The translations under genes were made by a program, and so were the position numbers. Under the pieces are notes generated by a model. The model was not told the origin of the DNA and searched no databases. It saw only the letters and a list, made by a program, of their open reading frames with translations. A DNA stretch of 20,457 nt, from the NCBI GenBank assembly GCA_046706185.1, contig JBJKPR010000052.1, positions 1 to 20,457 of the forward strand, given 5' to 3'. This document shows, one piece after another, positions 5,727 through 13,506 of this stretch (positions are counted from its first letter, which is position 1; the number at the start of each line of letters is the position of its first letter). The DNA comes from JAJZXY01 sp046706185. GTDB lineage: Archaea > Thermoplasmatota > Thermoplasmata > Sysuiplasmatales > Sysuiplasmataceae.

Positions 5727-8141
5727 TTACGGAGGACCAGAAGACTGCGGCGGTCCGCTGAACGTGCCAGGCAGTGTCACAATCTGCATGAACCCTTCTT
5801 CTCCCGGCGCTGTGCCGCCGGTGCCGCTCGAAGCTGCTGGTGCAATGCCTGTATGGGATGCCAACTTCATCGTCGTTGGCGAGTTCACGATTGCACCCGC
5901 TTCCGCGGCGGCCACCTGGCTTGCCGCATAACCTGTCGAAGACTGGTCCCCAGTATCCTGACTGCCGTAGCCCGGAACGGAAGGTATTCTCAGTCCGCCC
6001 ATCTCGATCTCTCTTTCAGTGCCGTTCAGCAGAATTGTAGTGTTCAACACACTCTGTCCAGGTGCGAAGCCAAGCAGGTTGATTGAAACACCGCCGTCTA
6101 TTTCTATCTCGAGTTCCGAGTGGTTCAGCCCTATGTATGTGTAGACGGCCGCAACACCACCGTAACCAGGTTCCGCTGTGTAGAAGCTTGCTCTTACGCC
6201 TCCGTTGATGTGTATCTCCAGCTCAGAGTTGTTCAGATAGAACTCTGTGAAGAACGGACCGTACTGCAGCGCCTGGCTGTCTGCAATGCTGCTGTTGTCT
6301 GACATGTGCAGGTTGACATTGGTGCCGATATGGCCGAAGTCAATGCTGATGCTCGAGTTCACGCTTTCAATCAGTGTGTGCTGTACAAGCGTGACTGAAA
6401 CGTTCTGGCTGCTTACATTCACATCAATGCCTCCGTTCACATTGACTTCCATTCCGGAGTTGTTGATGTAAATGGCTGTGTAGACGTAGATTGTCAGGTT
6501 GGCCTGTGAACTGGAGCGTATGTTCAGGTGCACTCCGCCGTTTATTGTAGCCTCGAGTTCGGAATTGTTCATGCGTATCGATGTGTATATGAGCACAGAG
6601 CTGTTGCTCTGGCCGGAGGGAAGCACAAGGTTCAGGTGCACTCCGCCGTTTATTGTAGCCTCGAGTTCGGAATTGTTCATCCAGATCTCTGTTGTAATAT
6701 TCGATGTTGCGACAGGAACCAGAGCGCCGCCCGCAACAACCAGAAACGTCAGTGTGGATGAGTTTGTGATGCCGTTTCCTGATGTTGCTGTTATGTTCAC
6801 CACGTATGTTGTGTTTACATCGACGTATGGTGCCGTGTAGTTCGCGTAGGCTGCTGTCCCGTTTACGGTTGACACATCAACCCAGCTCTTGTTCGAAGAC
6901 CAGGAAAGTCCGCCTGATATGCCGATCGCTGTGTAGCTGATATTGTACTGACCCTTGCTTCCAGACATGACTGTTATCGTTGCCGGAAGGTTGTCGAAGC
7001 CGATGCTCGCCTGCGGTGGACTTGTCTGGTTGACCAGGACGTTGAAAGTAAGTGTGGACGCATTGCTCGCTCCGTTTCCGGAAACAACTGAGATAAGCAC
7101 AACAAACGAGCTGTTCGTTGAGACTACCGGTGCCGTGTAGTTCGCGTAGGCTGCTGTCCCGTTTACAGTTGACACATCAACCCAGCTCTTGTTCGCAGAC
7201 CAGGAAAGTCCACCTGATATGCCGATCGCTGTGTAGTTGAGCACAAACGCCCCAGCTTCGCCCGGATAGACGTTGACCGTCGCAGGCAAATTGTCCAGCG
7301 ATATCGACGGAGATACCTGCTGGCCGCCCGCCACAACCAGAAACGTCAGCGTGGATGAGTTTGTGATGCCGTTTCCTGATGTTGCTGTTATGTTCACCAC
7401 GTATGTTGTGTTTACATCGACGGATGGGGCTGTGTAGGATGCGGCGGCGTGCGCCGTGTCTGAAGTCTCCGCCGTTACCCACGATGTGTTAGTGGTCCAG
7501 CCGATGCCTCCTGTTGTCCCCTGCGAGCTGTAGTGTATGCCGTAGACGCCGCTGCTTCCAGAGCTGACCGTAAGTGATGCGGGCAGATTGCCGAACCTTA
7601 TGTATTTCACTGAGGGCAACGGCGTCCCTCCTTTGTAGCCGAAGACATGCACCTCCTTGAACGAAGGAGTAATGCTGCCAAGCACAGAATGGACGGATAT
7701 GCCAATCCAGCCGGCGGCATCTGCATTCCCGAGGATCACAAGACTGATGCTGCTGTCTGTGTTCCCTGCTGCGTAGTATGAGAGGTTGGATTCGAGCGTA
7801 AGGTTACCGTTCTGCTCCTTCCAGTTGTTTCCAGTGGTGGAAAAATAGGCTATCGTGTTTGAAAATGTGGAATTATGTGTTATGTTGACGACAATGCCTG
7901 AGACATACGATTCTGTAACCACAAGACTGAGTGGAAAAGTCCATTCGTGCACAGCTGTCAGATTGACCGTGTCAGGTATGCCAGATACATAGCCAGACCC
8001 GCCTGGCCTGGTTAGCGGCTTGACATTTTTCTGCTGTGACATCTGCAGATATACTGCGAGCGATGAGACAACAAGAACGGCGATTATAAGGACCGCAATG
8101 ATGCGCCTCCCTGAACGTGTTCCAACAAGATTTCTCAACAT
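5727..8141 (-). CDS. Large surface protein with three Ig-like repeats and an array of NNSELE repeats
   Basis: An 804-aa protein, N-terminally anchored or secreted: basic N-terminus, one TM or signal segment (14-33), then an all-extracytoplasmic body. Residues about 55-175 form a unique beta-type domain. Three Ig-like repeats of about 98 residues follow (about 181-270, 280-368, 379-469), each opening with a form of NLPA(S/T) and closing with STLTF. An array of about 36-residue repeats then starts near 483, 519, 554, 588, 630, 666 and 700. Its core is NNSELEATINGGVHLN in the best copies; five copies are clear and two are degenerate. The tail (720-804) is Gly/Ser/Ala/Pro-rich. I count over 30 N-x-S/T sequons, including one at the same place in nearly every short repeat, and no cysteine. 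An AGGG about 8 nt before the ATG fits a ribosome binding site, and the preceding gene ends 27 nt upstream. I know no named family for the short repeat; a beta-solenoid or stalk is a reasonable guess. Confidence 0.9.
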   Translation of the reverse strand: MLRNLVGTRSGRRIIAVLIIAVLVVSSLAVYLQMSQQKNVKPLTRPGGSGYVSGIPDTVNLTAVHEWTFPLSLVVTESYVSGIVVNITHNSTFSNTIAYFSTTGNNWKEQNGNLTLESNLSYYAAGNTDSSISLVILGNADAAGWIGISVHSVLGSITPSFKEVHVFGYKGGTPLPSVKYIRFGNLPASLTVSSGSSGVYGIHYSSQGTTGGIGWTTNTSWVTAETSDTAHAAASYTAPSVDVNTTYVVNITATSGNGITNSSTLTFLVVAGGQQVSPSISLDNLPATVNVYPGEAGAFVLNYTAIGISGGLSWSANKSWVDVSTVNGTAAYANYTAPVVSTNSSFVVLISVVSGNGASNASTLTFNVLVNQTSPPQASIGFDNLPATITVMSGSKGQYNISYTAIGISGGLSWSSNKSWVDVSTVNGTAAYANYTAPYVDVNTTYVVNITATSGNGITNSSTLTFLVVAGGALVPVATSNITTEIWMNNSELEATINGGVHLNLVLPSGQSNSSVLIYTSIRMNNSELEATINGGVHLNIRSSSQANLTIYVYTAIYINNSGMEVNVNGGIDVNVSSQNVSVTLVQHTLIESVNSSISIDFGHIGTNVNLHMSDNSSIADSQALQYGPFFTEFYLNNSELEIHINGGVRASFYTAEPGYGGVAAVYTYIGLNHSELEIEIDGGVSINLLGFAPGQSVLNTTILLNGTEREIEMGGLRIPSVPGYGSQDTGDQSSTGYAASQVAAAEAGAIVNSPTTMKLASHTGIAPAASSGTGGTAPGEEGFMQIVTLPGTFSGPPQSSGPP
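6522..6680 (-). repeat. Two identical 51-nt copies coding for the NNSELE repeat
   Basis: Positions 6522-6572 and 6630-6680 are identical over 51 nt, offset by 108 nt, exactly one 36-codon repeat. They encode the best-matching adjacent repeat cores. The other copies (6167-6230, 6400-6465, 6062-6125) are diverged at DNA level, so these two duplicated or converted recently. Confidence 0.9.
6726..7427 (-). repeat. 105-nt direct repeat shared by Ig-like domains 1 and 3
   Basis: Positions 6726-6830 and 7323-7427 match at 102 of 105 bases, offset by 597 nt (199 codons). They encode the C-terminal strands of domains 3 and 1 (VDVNTTYVVNITATSGNGIT), while domain 2 carries a diverged version. The mosaic implies exchange between domains. 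Confidence 0.9.
6829..7236 (-). repeat. 108-nt direct repeat within Ig-like domains 2 and 3
   Basis: Positions 6829-6936 and 7129-7236 match at 105 of 108 bases at an offset of exactly 300 nt. They encode the same part of two neighbouring Ig-like domains (YTAIGISGGLSW through NGTAAYANYTAP). Confidence 0.9.
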
Positions 8142-8168
8142 GTCAAAAACCCTGGAGCGCCTGGAGGT

Positions 8169-8912
8169 TCAGTTGGCCGAAGGTCTTTCCTTCGGGTCAT
8201 CTTCCTTCGCCTTCTTCCTGGCTTCAATATCCAGCCTGAGCTGGCTTATCTCAGAACCGACCTTCTCCATTCTTCCTCGCAGCTTGGCCCTGTAGTTGTC
8301 GTTGTTGTAGATTATGGAGTCGTAATCGTTCTGTGTCATCTCATTCCTCGCTATTCTTGTTTTAGCTCCCTGTTCTATTATATCACATACCCTTAGTTCC
8401 TCCTCCAATTTTTCTCTCTCCTTTCCAAGCATCTCCAGCCTTCTGGTCAGCCTGTCCACCTCAGAGAGCTGTTTCTTGGTTTCTTCCTCCTGCCCGTAAA
8501 TGAGCAGGAGTGAACCGCGAAGCATGAGGCTGCCGATAGCCCCTCCTATCGCGCTTATGATCATGATGATTGCAAAAACAAATATCTCCTGTGGAACACC
8601 GGATGAGCTTGAAAAGAACTCGTTGAAGAAGACAAACGGCGCCATGAGGATCCTGTTGTAATCGAGCACACCGAACCATAAGATGGTGGATGTGAGCACA
8701 ACCAGGATCGAGGACACTGCGAACGCGCCAGAGGCTCCTGTCAGTACCCTCCTGCTCGTTATTGCGCCCGATGCAAGCCCTGCGATGAAGAGCGTCACAT
8801 AATCATAAGAAGGAAGGAGGCCGGGTGCTGCGATCGCATAAATGACCAGCGTGGCCACTACTCCCCCCAGTAATGCCCGTAGACCCAACTTCACATGAAC
8901 CACCAGTCCCAT
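8169..8912 (-). CDS. Four-TM membrane protein with a cytoplasmic coiled-coil tail, hypothetical
   Basis: A 247-aa protein from ATG 8912. Four hydrophobic segments (about 9-30, 37-57, 60-81, 108-132) are followed by a long charged tail with two predicted coiled coils (141-182 and 205-236). These flank a short segment (NEMTQNDYDSIIYNNDNY) that resembles the 'it.eeYe.l...Y' linkers of archaeal coiled-coil membrane proteins. The frame extends upstream to a TTG at 8987, but the TATA box at 8996-9005 predicts transcription starting near 8974, so the shorter form is preferred; a GTG at 8894, which follows GGTGG closely, is another option. It is the first gene of the operon with the repeat-bearing surface protein (27 nt to the next ATG). 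By position it could anchor, sense or assemble the surface protein; no enzymatic motif is visible. Confidence 0.8.
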   Translation of the reverse strand: MGLVVHVKLGLRALLGGVVATLVIYAIAAPGLLPSYDYVTLFIAGLASGAITSRRVLTGASGAFAVSSILVVLTSTILWFGVLDYNRILMAPFVFFNEFFSSSSGVPQEIFVFAIIMIISAIGGAIGSLMLRGSLLLIYGQEEETKKQLSEVDRLTRRLEMLGKEREKLEEELRVCDIIEQGAKTRIARNEMTQNDYDSIIYNNDNYRAKLRGRMEKVGSEISQLRLDIEARKKAKEDDPKERPSAN

Positions 8913-8995
8913 CCTCTGTCCTGTCTCAAGACTCTTGCATGAACCGCTGCGACTGTTCTGCTGTTGCCAGCGTGACGTCGTTATCAAGGTTGATA

Positions 8996-9005
8996 ATTTA
9001 TAAAT
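8996..9005 (-). promoter_or_regulatory. TATA box of the envelope operon
   Basis: ATTTATAAAT, a perfect palindromic TATA element. On the minus strand it predicts a start near 8974, about 60 nt before the preferred ATG at 8912. Confidence 0.65.
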
Positions 9006-9057
9006 TGTGGTCCGAGACGAAATATGTTACGTACGCTGGCATTGTCTCGCATCGGTG

Positions 9058-9085
9058 CTCTGAGGACGCCCTTTCGCACTCAGAG
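9058..9085. repeat. Inverted repeat at the 3' end of the Nudix gene
   Basis: CTCTGAG (9058-9064) and CTCAGAG (9079-9085) form a 7-bp stem with a 14-nt loop, overlapping the Nudix stop codon. A second pair, CGAGAC (9013-9018) and GTCTCG (9044-9049), lies between it and the next promoter. There is no T-tract, so a terminator role is only possible. Confidence 0.35.
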
Positions 9086-9487
9086 GTTTATCATGTCGTT
9101 GAGCACCTGGAGGGAGTTCTTCTGCTGGTCCCATTTGAGCCTCTCGAGGGCGGCTTCATATTCCAGCCACTCAAACGTGGTGTGTTCATCGGATAACCTG
9201 ACCTCTTTCGTGTCCACCTGGACGCCGAAGGAGTGCTCCTCGATATCGTCTCCCCCCTTGGTATATCTGAAAGGTACCCGCAGGTCGATTATGTAGCTCA
9301 CCTCCCCGATCCCTGTCTCCTCCATCACTTCCCTCGAAAGCGCGTCGAGCAGCTTCTCATCCTTTTCGACATGACCTGTAATTGCAGTCCAGTAATCGCC
9401 CCTCGCAGGTGGACGCCTCATAAGAAGGTATTCAACCTTCTGACCTGAATGGTAGAGTATTGCCATTATCTTCATTACCTGTGCCAT
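9080..9487 (-). CDS. Nudix hydrolase, dihydroneopterin-triphosphate/dATP pyrophosphohydrolase-like
   Basis: Hydrolyses a nucleoside diphosphate linked to another moiety. A complete Nudix box spans residues 38-60 (Gx5Ex7REVMEETGI), carrying the metal-binding glutamates. The overall pattern (DYWTAITGHVEKDE, then EEHSFGVQV and WLEYEAALERLKWDQQKNSLQVL) is like the NudB branch acting on dihydroneopterin triphosphate or dATP, but substrate is hard to read from sequence. The frame extends to an ATG at 9526. However, a TATA-like GTTATAT at 9538-9532 predicts transcription starting near 9510, so ATG 9487 (MAQVMKIM) is chosen, giving 135 aa. GTG 9496 is also possible. It lies downstream of the acyl-CoA genes on the same strand but appears to have its own promoter. 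It ends in an inverted repeat. Confidence 0.9.
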   Translation of the reverse strand: MAQVMKIMAILYHSGQKVEYLLMRRPPARGDYWTAITGHVEKDEKLLDALSREVMEETGIGEVSYIIDLRVPFRYTKGGDDIEEHSFGVQVDTKEVRLSDEHTTFEWLEYEAALERLKWDQQKNSLQVLNDMINL

Positions 9488-9565
9488 ATTCAACACAACA
9501 GCCTGACGGTCCGCATCTATGACCAAATCTGATATAACCTTTGTTGATGGCTTCCGTCCTTTCCT

Positions 9566-10759
9566 CTATTCCCACCCGCGCCTTATCATGTCTCTGCCTA
9601 TGACCATCCTCTGTATCTCGTTCGTACCCTCGTATATCTCGGAAATTCTCGCATCCCTGTACATCCTCTCTATTTCAGAGGTTTTCATGAACCCGATACC
9701 TCCGTGTATCTGAAGGCTCTCGTTGACGCAGTATGATGCTGTCTCCGAGCCCATGCATTTTACCATTGCCGCCTCCCTCGTCAGCTGCTGCCTTTTCTCC
9801 TTCTTCCACTCTCCTGGATTGGTGCCCATGTTCTCCGCCCTCCTGGCAGCCAGGTAGACGGCATACCGAAGCGCATGTGTTCTCATGCCCATATCGGCTA
9901 TCTTGAACTGTATAGCCTGCTGTTCTGAAATCGGCTTTCCGAACTGCACTCTTTCCCTCGAGTGTTTCAATGCAAGCTCAATTGCCCTCTCGGCGCAGCC
10001 GAGAGAGCACGCGGAGAGTGAAATCCTGCCTATGTCAAGCGACGTCATCGCAACTCTGAAGCCCTCCCCGGGCTCACCTATGACGTTCTCTTCAGGGACA
10101 TGCACTCCATCATAGAAGAGCTGCATCGTGCTGCTCCCCCTGATGCCCATCTTGTCTTCTTCCTTTCCGATGATAATGCCCTTCATCCCCCTTTCAACAA
10201 TAAACGCAGTTATGCCGCCTCCCTTATCACGCGGCTCACCCGTCTTTGCAAAAACGATGTACGTTCCCGCCTCCTTGCCGTTCGTTGCCCACATCTTGGA
10301 TCCTGTTATGGTGTAGCCATCGCCCTCCCTTAGCGCTGCAGTCTGAATTGACAGCGCATCAGAACCGGCGCCTGGCTCGGACAGGTTGAACGACAGAATA
10401 CTCTCTCCCCTCGCTGCAGGAACCAGGTATTTCATCTTCTGCTCCTCCGTTCCGTAGTAGAGCAGTGCGGTGCATCCAAGCGATGAGTGGGCACCTAGGA
10501 TTGTTCCTACCGATGCATCGACCCTGCCGATCTCCTCCATCAGAATGCAGTAACCGATCTTGCCCAGTCCCGACCCCCCGTACTTTTCGGGAACCGGTGC
10601 TCCAAGGTATCCTGCCTCTGCCATCTTCCTTATCACTGAGGAAGGGAAGAGGCCCTCTCTGTCTATCTGAGGCGACAGAGGCCTCAGTTCCGATTCCAGG
10701 AATTCTCTTATGCTTTTCCTCAGAAGATCCTGTTCCTCTGTGAACTCGAATTCAATCAT
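9566..10759 (-). CDS. Acyl-CoA dehydrogenase
   Basis: An FAD flavoprotein that oxidises acyl-CoA to trans-2-enoyl-CoA, passing electrons to ETF. All three domains are present in 397 aa, the usual length: N-terminal helical (EFTEEQDLLRKSIREFLESEL), central beta (FNLSEPGAGSDA at about 124-135; GSKMWATNGKEA at 153-164) and C-terminal helical. The catalytic base is Glu377 in EIYEGTNEIQR, placed as in short- and medium-chain enzymes, with the IHGGIGF FAD-binding segment at 351-357. ATG 10759 is chosen because GGTGAGG sits 4 nt upstream; an in-frame GTG at 10780 overlaps the preceding stop and lacks such a site. It is the last gene of the thiolase/DUF35/hydroxyacyl-CoA dehydrogenase operon, 17 nt after the preceding stop. 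The acyl chain preference is not readable; branched or short chains are equally possible. Confidence 0.96.
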   Translation of the reverse strand: MIEFEFTEEQDLLRKSIREFLESELRPLSPQIDREGLFPSSVIRKMAEAGYLGAPVPEKYGGSGLGKIGYCILMEEIGRVDASVGTILGAHSSLGCTALLYYGTEEQKMKYLVPAARGESILSFNLSEPGAGSDALSIQTAALREGDGYTITGSKMWATNGKEAGTYIVFAKTGEPRDKGGGITAFIVERGMKGIIIGKEEDKMGIRGSSTMQLFYDGVHVPEENVIGEPGEGFRVAMTSLDIGRISLSACSLGCAERAIELALKHSRERVQFGKPISEQQAIQFKIADMGMRTHALRYAVYLAARRAENMGTNPGEWKKEKRQQLTREAAMVKCMGSETASYCVNESLQIHGGIGFMKTSEIERMYRDARISEIYEGTNEIQRMVIGRDMIRRGWE

Positions 10760-10776
10760 GACCTCACCAGGACGAC

Positions 10777-11745
10777 TCACTTTCTGTAGTCGTAGAATCC
10801 TTTCCCGCTTTTCCTTCCCAGAAGCCCTGCCTGCACCATCCTCTTCAAGATGGCAGGAGGTCTGTACTTCGGGTCGCCGAACTCGTCGAACAGTACTTTT
10901 GAGACGTCGTACGCGATGTCGAGCCCTACCATGTCAGCAAGCTCCAGCGGCCCCATCGGCCATCCTGCCCCTGCCTTCATTGCTGTGTCTATGTCCTCTG
11001 CCGATGCGAGCCCCTCCTGAAGGATGAAGCACGCCTCGTTCTGTGCCGGCACCAGAAGCCTGTTGACGACAAATCCGGGAGATTCCTTCACCCTGACAGG
11101 CACCATCTGACGCCTGTGGTTCCTGAGTTTGCCTATGAACGAGGCAACGTCCTCTGAGAGACCATCCCTCGTCTGAAGACCGGGTATGATCTCGACAAGC
11201 GGCAGTGTGTAGGGGGGATTGAAGAAATGGGTCCCCAGGACCCTGTCGGGGTTTGCCGTTGCGGCTGCAATTGCAGTGATGTAGATGGAAGATGTGTTTG
11301 AAGCAAGCACCGCGTCCTTTGCGGTGAACGCATCGAGCTCCCTGAATATTTCCCTCTTTACCTCAAGCTTCTCGAATGCAGCCTCAATGACAAGCCCTGC
11401 ATCCTTCATTTCCTTCCAATCAGTTGTTGTCTCAATCTTCGACATTATCCTGCTGCTGTCCGCCTCCGTGTATTCCGGTCTGAGCGCTTTTCTGACCTGC
11501 TGCTTCTGCTCATCAGCGAGTGAGATGCCAAACCCCTCGATGCGCCTTATCTCTTCATCCGCCCTTCTGGAATGATAGGCCACCAGGTGGTTCAGGATAC
11601 GCTCTATGTTCACTATTCCTTTCCGGAGCAGATCCTCTGACCTGTCCAGCAGGACTACATCCTTTCCATTGAAAGCCATCACCTCGGCGATTGCCGAGCC
11701 CATAGTCCCTGCCCCTACAACTCCAACCTTTCCGGCTTCGAGCAT
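10777..11745 (-). CDS. 3-hydroxyacyl-CoA dehydrogenase
   Basis: NAD-dependent oxidation of 3-hydroxyacyl-CoA to 3-ketoacyl-CoA, the third step of beta-oxidation (or 3-hydroxybutyryl-CoA metabolism). The N-terminal Rossmann domain has VGAGTMG (10-16) and Asp34 after beta-2. The catalytic His173 lies in GTHFFNPP with Glu185 in LVEII, and Asn228 lies in GFVVNRL. The C-terminal helical domain carries DTAMKAGAGWPMGPLELAD. At 322 aa it is about 40 residues longer than the usual single enzyme. The extra length lies between the nucleotide fold and the ETTTD strand (about residues 55-100), a charged helical insertion. No hydratase domain is fused. The ATG follows a GGTG with 5-nt spacing. The gene sits 83 nt after the DUF35 gene. 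Confidence 0.95.
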   Translation of the reverse strand: MLEAGKVGVVGAGTMGSAIAEVMAFNGKDVVLLDRSEDLLRKGIVNIERILNHLVAYHSRRADEEIRRIEGFGISLADEQKQQVRKALRPEYTEADSSRIMSKIETTTDWKEMKDAGLVIEAAFEKLEVKREIFRELDAFTAKDAVLASNTSSIYITAIAAATANPDRVLGTHFFNPPYTLPLVEIIPGLQTRDGLSEDVASFIGKLRNHRRQMVPVRVKESPGFVVNRLLVPAQNEACFILQEGLASAEDIDTAMKAGAGWPMGPLELADMVGLDIAYDVSKVLFDEFGDPKYRPPAILKRMVQAGLLGRKSGKGFYDYRK

Positions 11746-11828
11746 TGATGCACCTTCCTTCTTGGCTGTCTAATCTGGCAGGCGGTAGATTTTCTTTTCC
11801 GCCATGGAATGCTTACGGTCTGCGGCTG

Positions 11829-12161
11829 CTATTTCCTGGCAAAGACTAACGCCGTCCCCCTTCGTCCTGCATATGCCACTTCGTCTCCGACGGCTATTTC
11901 ATCCGCGCTCTTCACTCCGGGCATATAGCCTGAAACGCCGCACCCCTCCGCAAGGGCCACAACAACGTAAGCATATGGCGCTTCAGATGCAAAACTCTCC
12001 GACGGGACATTCAATATTGTGAAAGAGCGAACGACACCCCTGCCGGAGAGCTTCCTTTTGTTCAGCACCTTCGACCCGCAGTGCTTGCATATCAGCGTGT
12101 GCGTCACGCTTGAGTGACCGCACTCCCCGCACACCAGCCCCTCGATGCTATCGGCCACCAC
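11829..12161 (-). CDS. DUF35 Zn-ribbon/OB-fold protein, thiolase partner
   Basis: A 110-aa protein with an N-terminal rubredoxin-like zinc ribbon (Cys11, Cys14, Cys25, Cys28) and a C-terminal OB fold (GVVRSFTILN, then GVSGYMPG and ALVFARK). This is the DUF35 architecture that occurs beside thiolase-like enzymes. In archaea such proteins bridge acetoacetyl-CoA thiolase and HMG-CoA synthase and bind CoA esters. Here it directly follows a thiolase gene (28-nt gap), so a complex with that enzyme is the natural inference. There is no ATG: tandem GTGs (12161 and 12158) follow GGAGGGA, and the second has the better spacing. Length is typical for a stand-alone member. Confidence 0.92.
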   Translation of the reverse strand: MVADSIEGLVCGECGHSSVTHTLICKHCGSKVLNKRKLSGRGVVRSFTILNVPSESFASEAPYAYVVVALAEGCGVSGYMPGVKSADEIAVGDEVAYAGRRGTALVFARK

Positions 12162-12189
12162 TCCCTCCGCCTTTTCTCCGGGCGTGATA

Positions 12190-13347
12190 TCACCTCACCC
12201 TTTTCAATATGTGCACTGTACATGAACCGCCGGTAGCACCCACATTGTGTGCAAGCCCGACCAGTGCACCAGAAACCTGCCTGTTCCCTGACTTTCCAAG
12301 AAGCTGCTCGTAGAGCTCGTGCACCTGGGCCGCGCCCGTTGCGCTGACCGGGTGCCCCTTCGCCTTCAGTCCACCCGAAGGGTTCACAGGCAGCTTGCCG
12401 CCAATTGCCGTTTCACCATCCACGGATGCCTGTCCGCCTTCACCTCTTCTGAAGAAACCAAGGTCCTCGATGGCGATTATCTCGGCAATTGTAAAACAGT
12501 CATGAACTTCCGCCACGTCAACGTCTGCGGGCGATATTCCTGCCCTGCTGAATGCCTTCCGGGCGGCAAGTGCTGCCCCTTCAATGCTCGTCATGTCCTC
12601 CCTGTCCTGCAGTGTTGCCACTGTCCCAGCCCTTTCACTGGCGGAGATTTCAACCAAGTCGTCCCGGAGCTCTCTTGCCCTCTCCTCCGATGCAAGCACG
12701 ACGGCGGATGAACCGTCTGAGAAGGGACAGCAGTCGTACAGGTGGAATGGGTAGGCAATCAGGGGTGACGCCATGTACGCCTCTTTGGTGAGCTTCTTCT
12801 GTATGTGTGCAAGCGGGTTGCTGAGTGCATTCTCATGGTTCTTGACAGCCACGCTCGCGAGCATGTCCTGGGTAGTTCCGTACTTCTTCATGTGTGCAAC
12901 TGCCATTGAAGCGTAGAGGCCGGGAAAGGTGACACCGTTTGCCGCCTCATACTTGAAATCAGAACCCATCGCGAAGTAGGTCGTGGCGGCCATAGTTCCG
13001 AGATGGCTTAGTTTCTCACCGCCCGCCACAAGGCACACGTCTTCCAATCCGCTAGCCACATGCACGAACGCCTCGTGCAGGGCAGCGCTCGAGCTTGAGC
13101 AGGCACTCTCGACTGCGATCGAAGGTTTCTCCGGTATCCCGATTGCACTGTTTATAAGCGGCCCCAAGTGAAGCTGGCTTTCAGTAACACCGAATGCATT
13201 TGAGTAGAAAGCCGCGTCAACATCCTGGGGAGAAATGCCGGCGTCCTCCACAGCCTTCATGGATGTCGCAGCGATGGATTCCCTGCTGCTCTCGCTCATC
13301 TTTCCGAACTTTGACATTGAGCTTCCTACAACGTAAACCTTTCTCAC
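12190..13347 (-). CDS. Thiolase family protein (SCP2-like acetyl-CoA acetyltransferase)
   Basis: A 385-aa thiolase-fold enzyme predicted to cleave 3-ketoacyl-CoA with CoA or condense two acyl-CoAs. The nucleophile Cys83 is in VESACSSSSAAL, and the catalytic histidines are His282 (EVHDCF) and His332 (GGLKAKGHPVSATGA). The C-terminal CxG motif of classical thiolases is replaced by NVGATGGSC with Cys376, as in the archaeal/SCP2-type branch that works with DUF35 proteins. It is the first gene of the acyl-CoA operon. Placement beside acyl-CoA and hydroxyacyl-CoA dehydrogenases favours a degradative role, but the archaeal mevalonate-pathway thiolase is of the same type, so biosynthetic use cannot be ruled out; no HMG-CoA synthase is in view. 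A GGGGA lies close to the ATG. Confidence 0.93.
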   Translation of the reverse strand: MRKVYVVGSSMSKFGKMSESSRESIAATSMKAVEDAGISPQDVDAAFYSNAFGVTESQLHLGPLINSAIGIPEKPSIAVESACSSSSAALHEAFVHVASGLEDVCLVAGGEKLSHLGTMAATTYFAMGSDFKYEAANGVTFPGLYASMAVAHMKKYGTTQDMLASVAVKNHENALSNPLAHIQKKLTKEAYMASPLIAYPFHLYDCCPFSDGSSAVVLASEERARELRDDLVEISASERAGTVATLQDREDMTSIEGAALAARKAFSRAGISPADVDVAEVHDCFTIAEIIAIEDLGFFRRGEGGQASVDGETAIGGKLPVNPSGGLKAKGHPVSATGAAQVHELYEQLLGKSGNRQVSGALVGLAHNVGATGGSCTVHILKRVR

Positions 13348-13506
13348 ATGCGATCCCCCTGTCCTGGAACGTGTGTGTCTGCAGCGGGCGGGCTGCCAGC
13401 CCCATGTTTGTTCTGGCCCTGTGATCCTGTGTCGCGCAGGTCGTGCATCGTTTGTTTCTCCTCAACTTTTCAGAGCCTTCAACGGTTTCCTGACAGCCTT
13501 GTCCGA

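Noticed and set aside
8913..8987. Upstream extension of the four-TM protein from a TTG
   Set aside because: It lies only about 10 nt after the strong TATA box, before the expected transcription start.
11770..11805. 11-codon minus-strand frame (ATGGCGGAAAAG...) between the DUF35 and dehydrogenase genes
   Set aside because: Too short to judge; no clear ribosome binding site and nothing to show it is translated.
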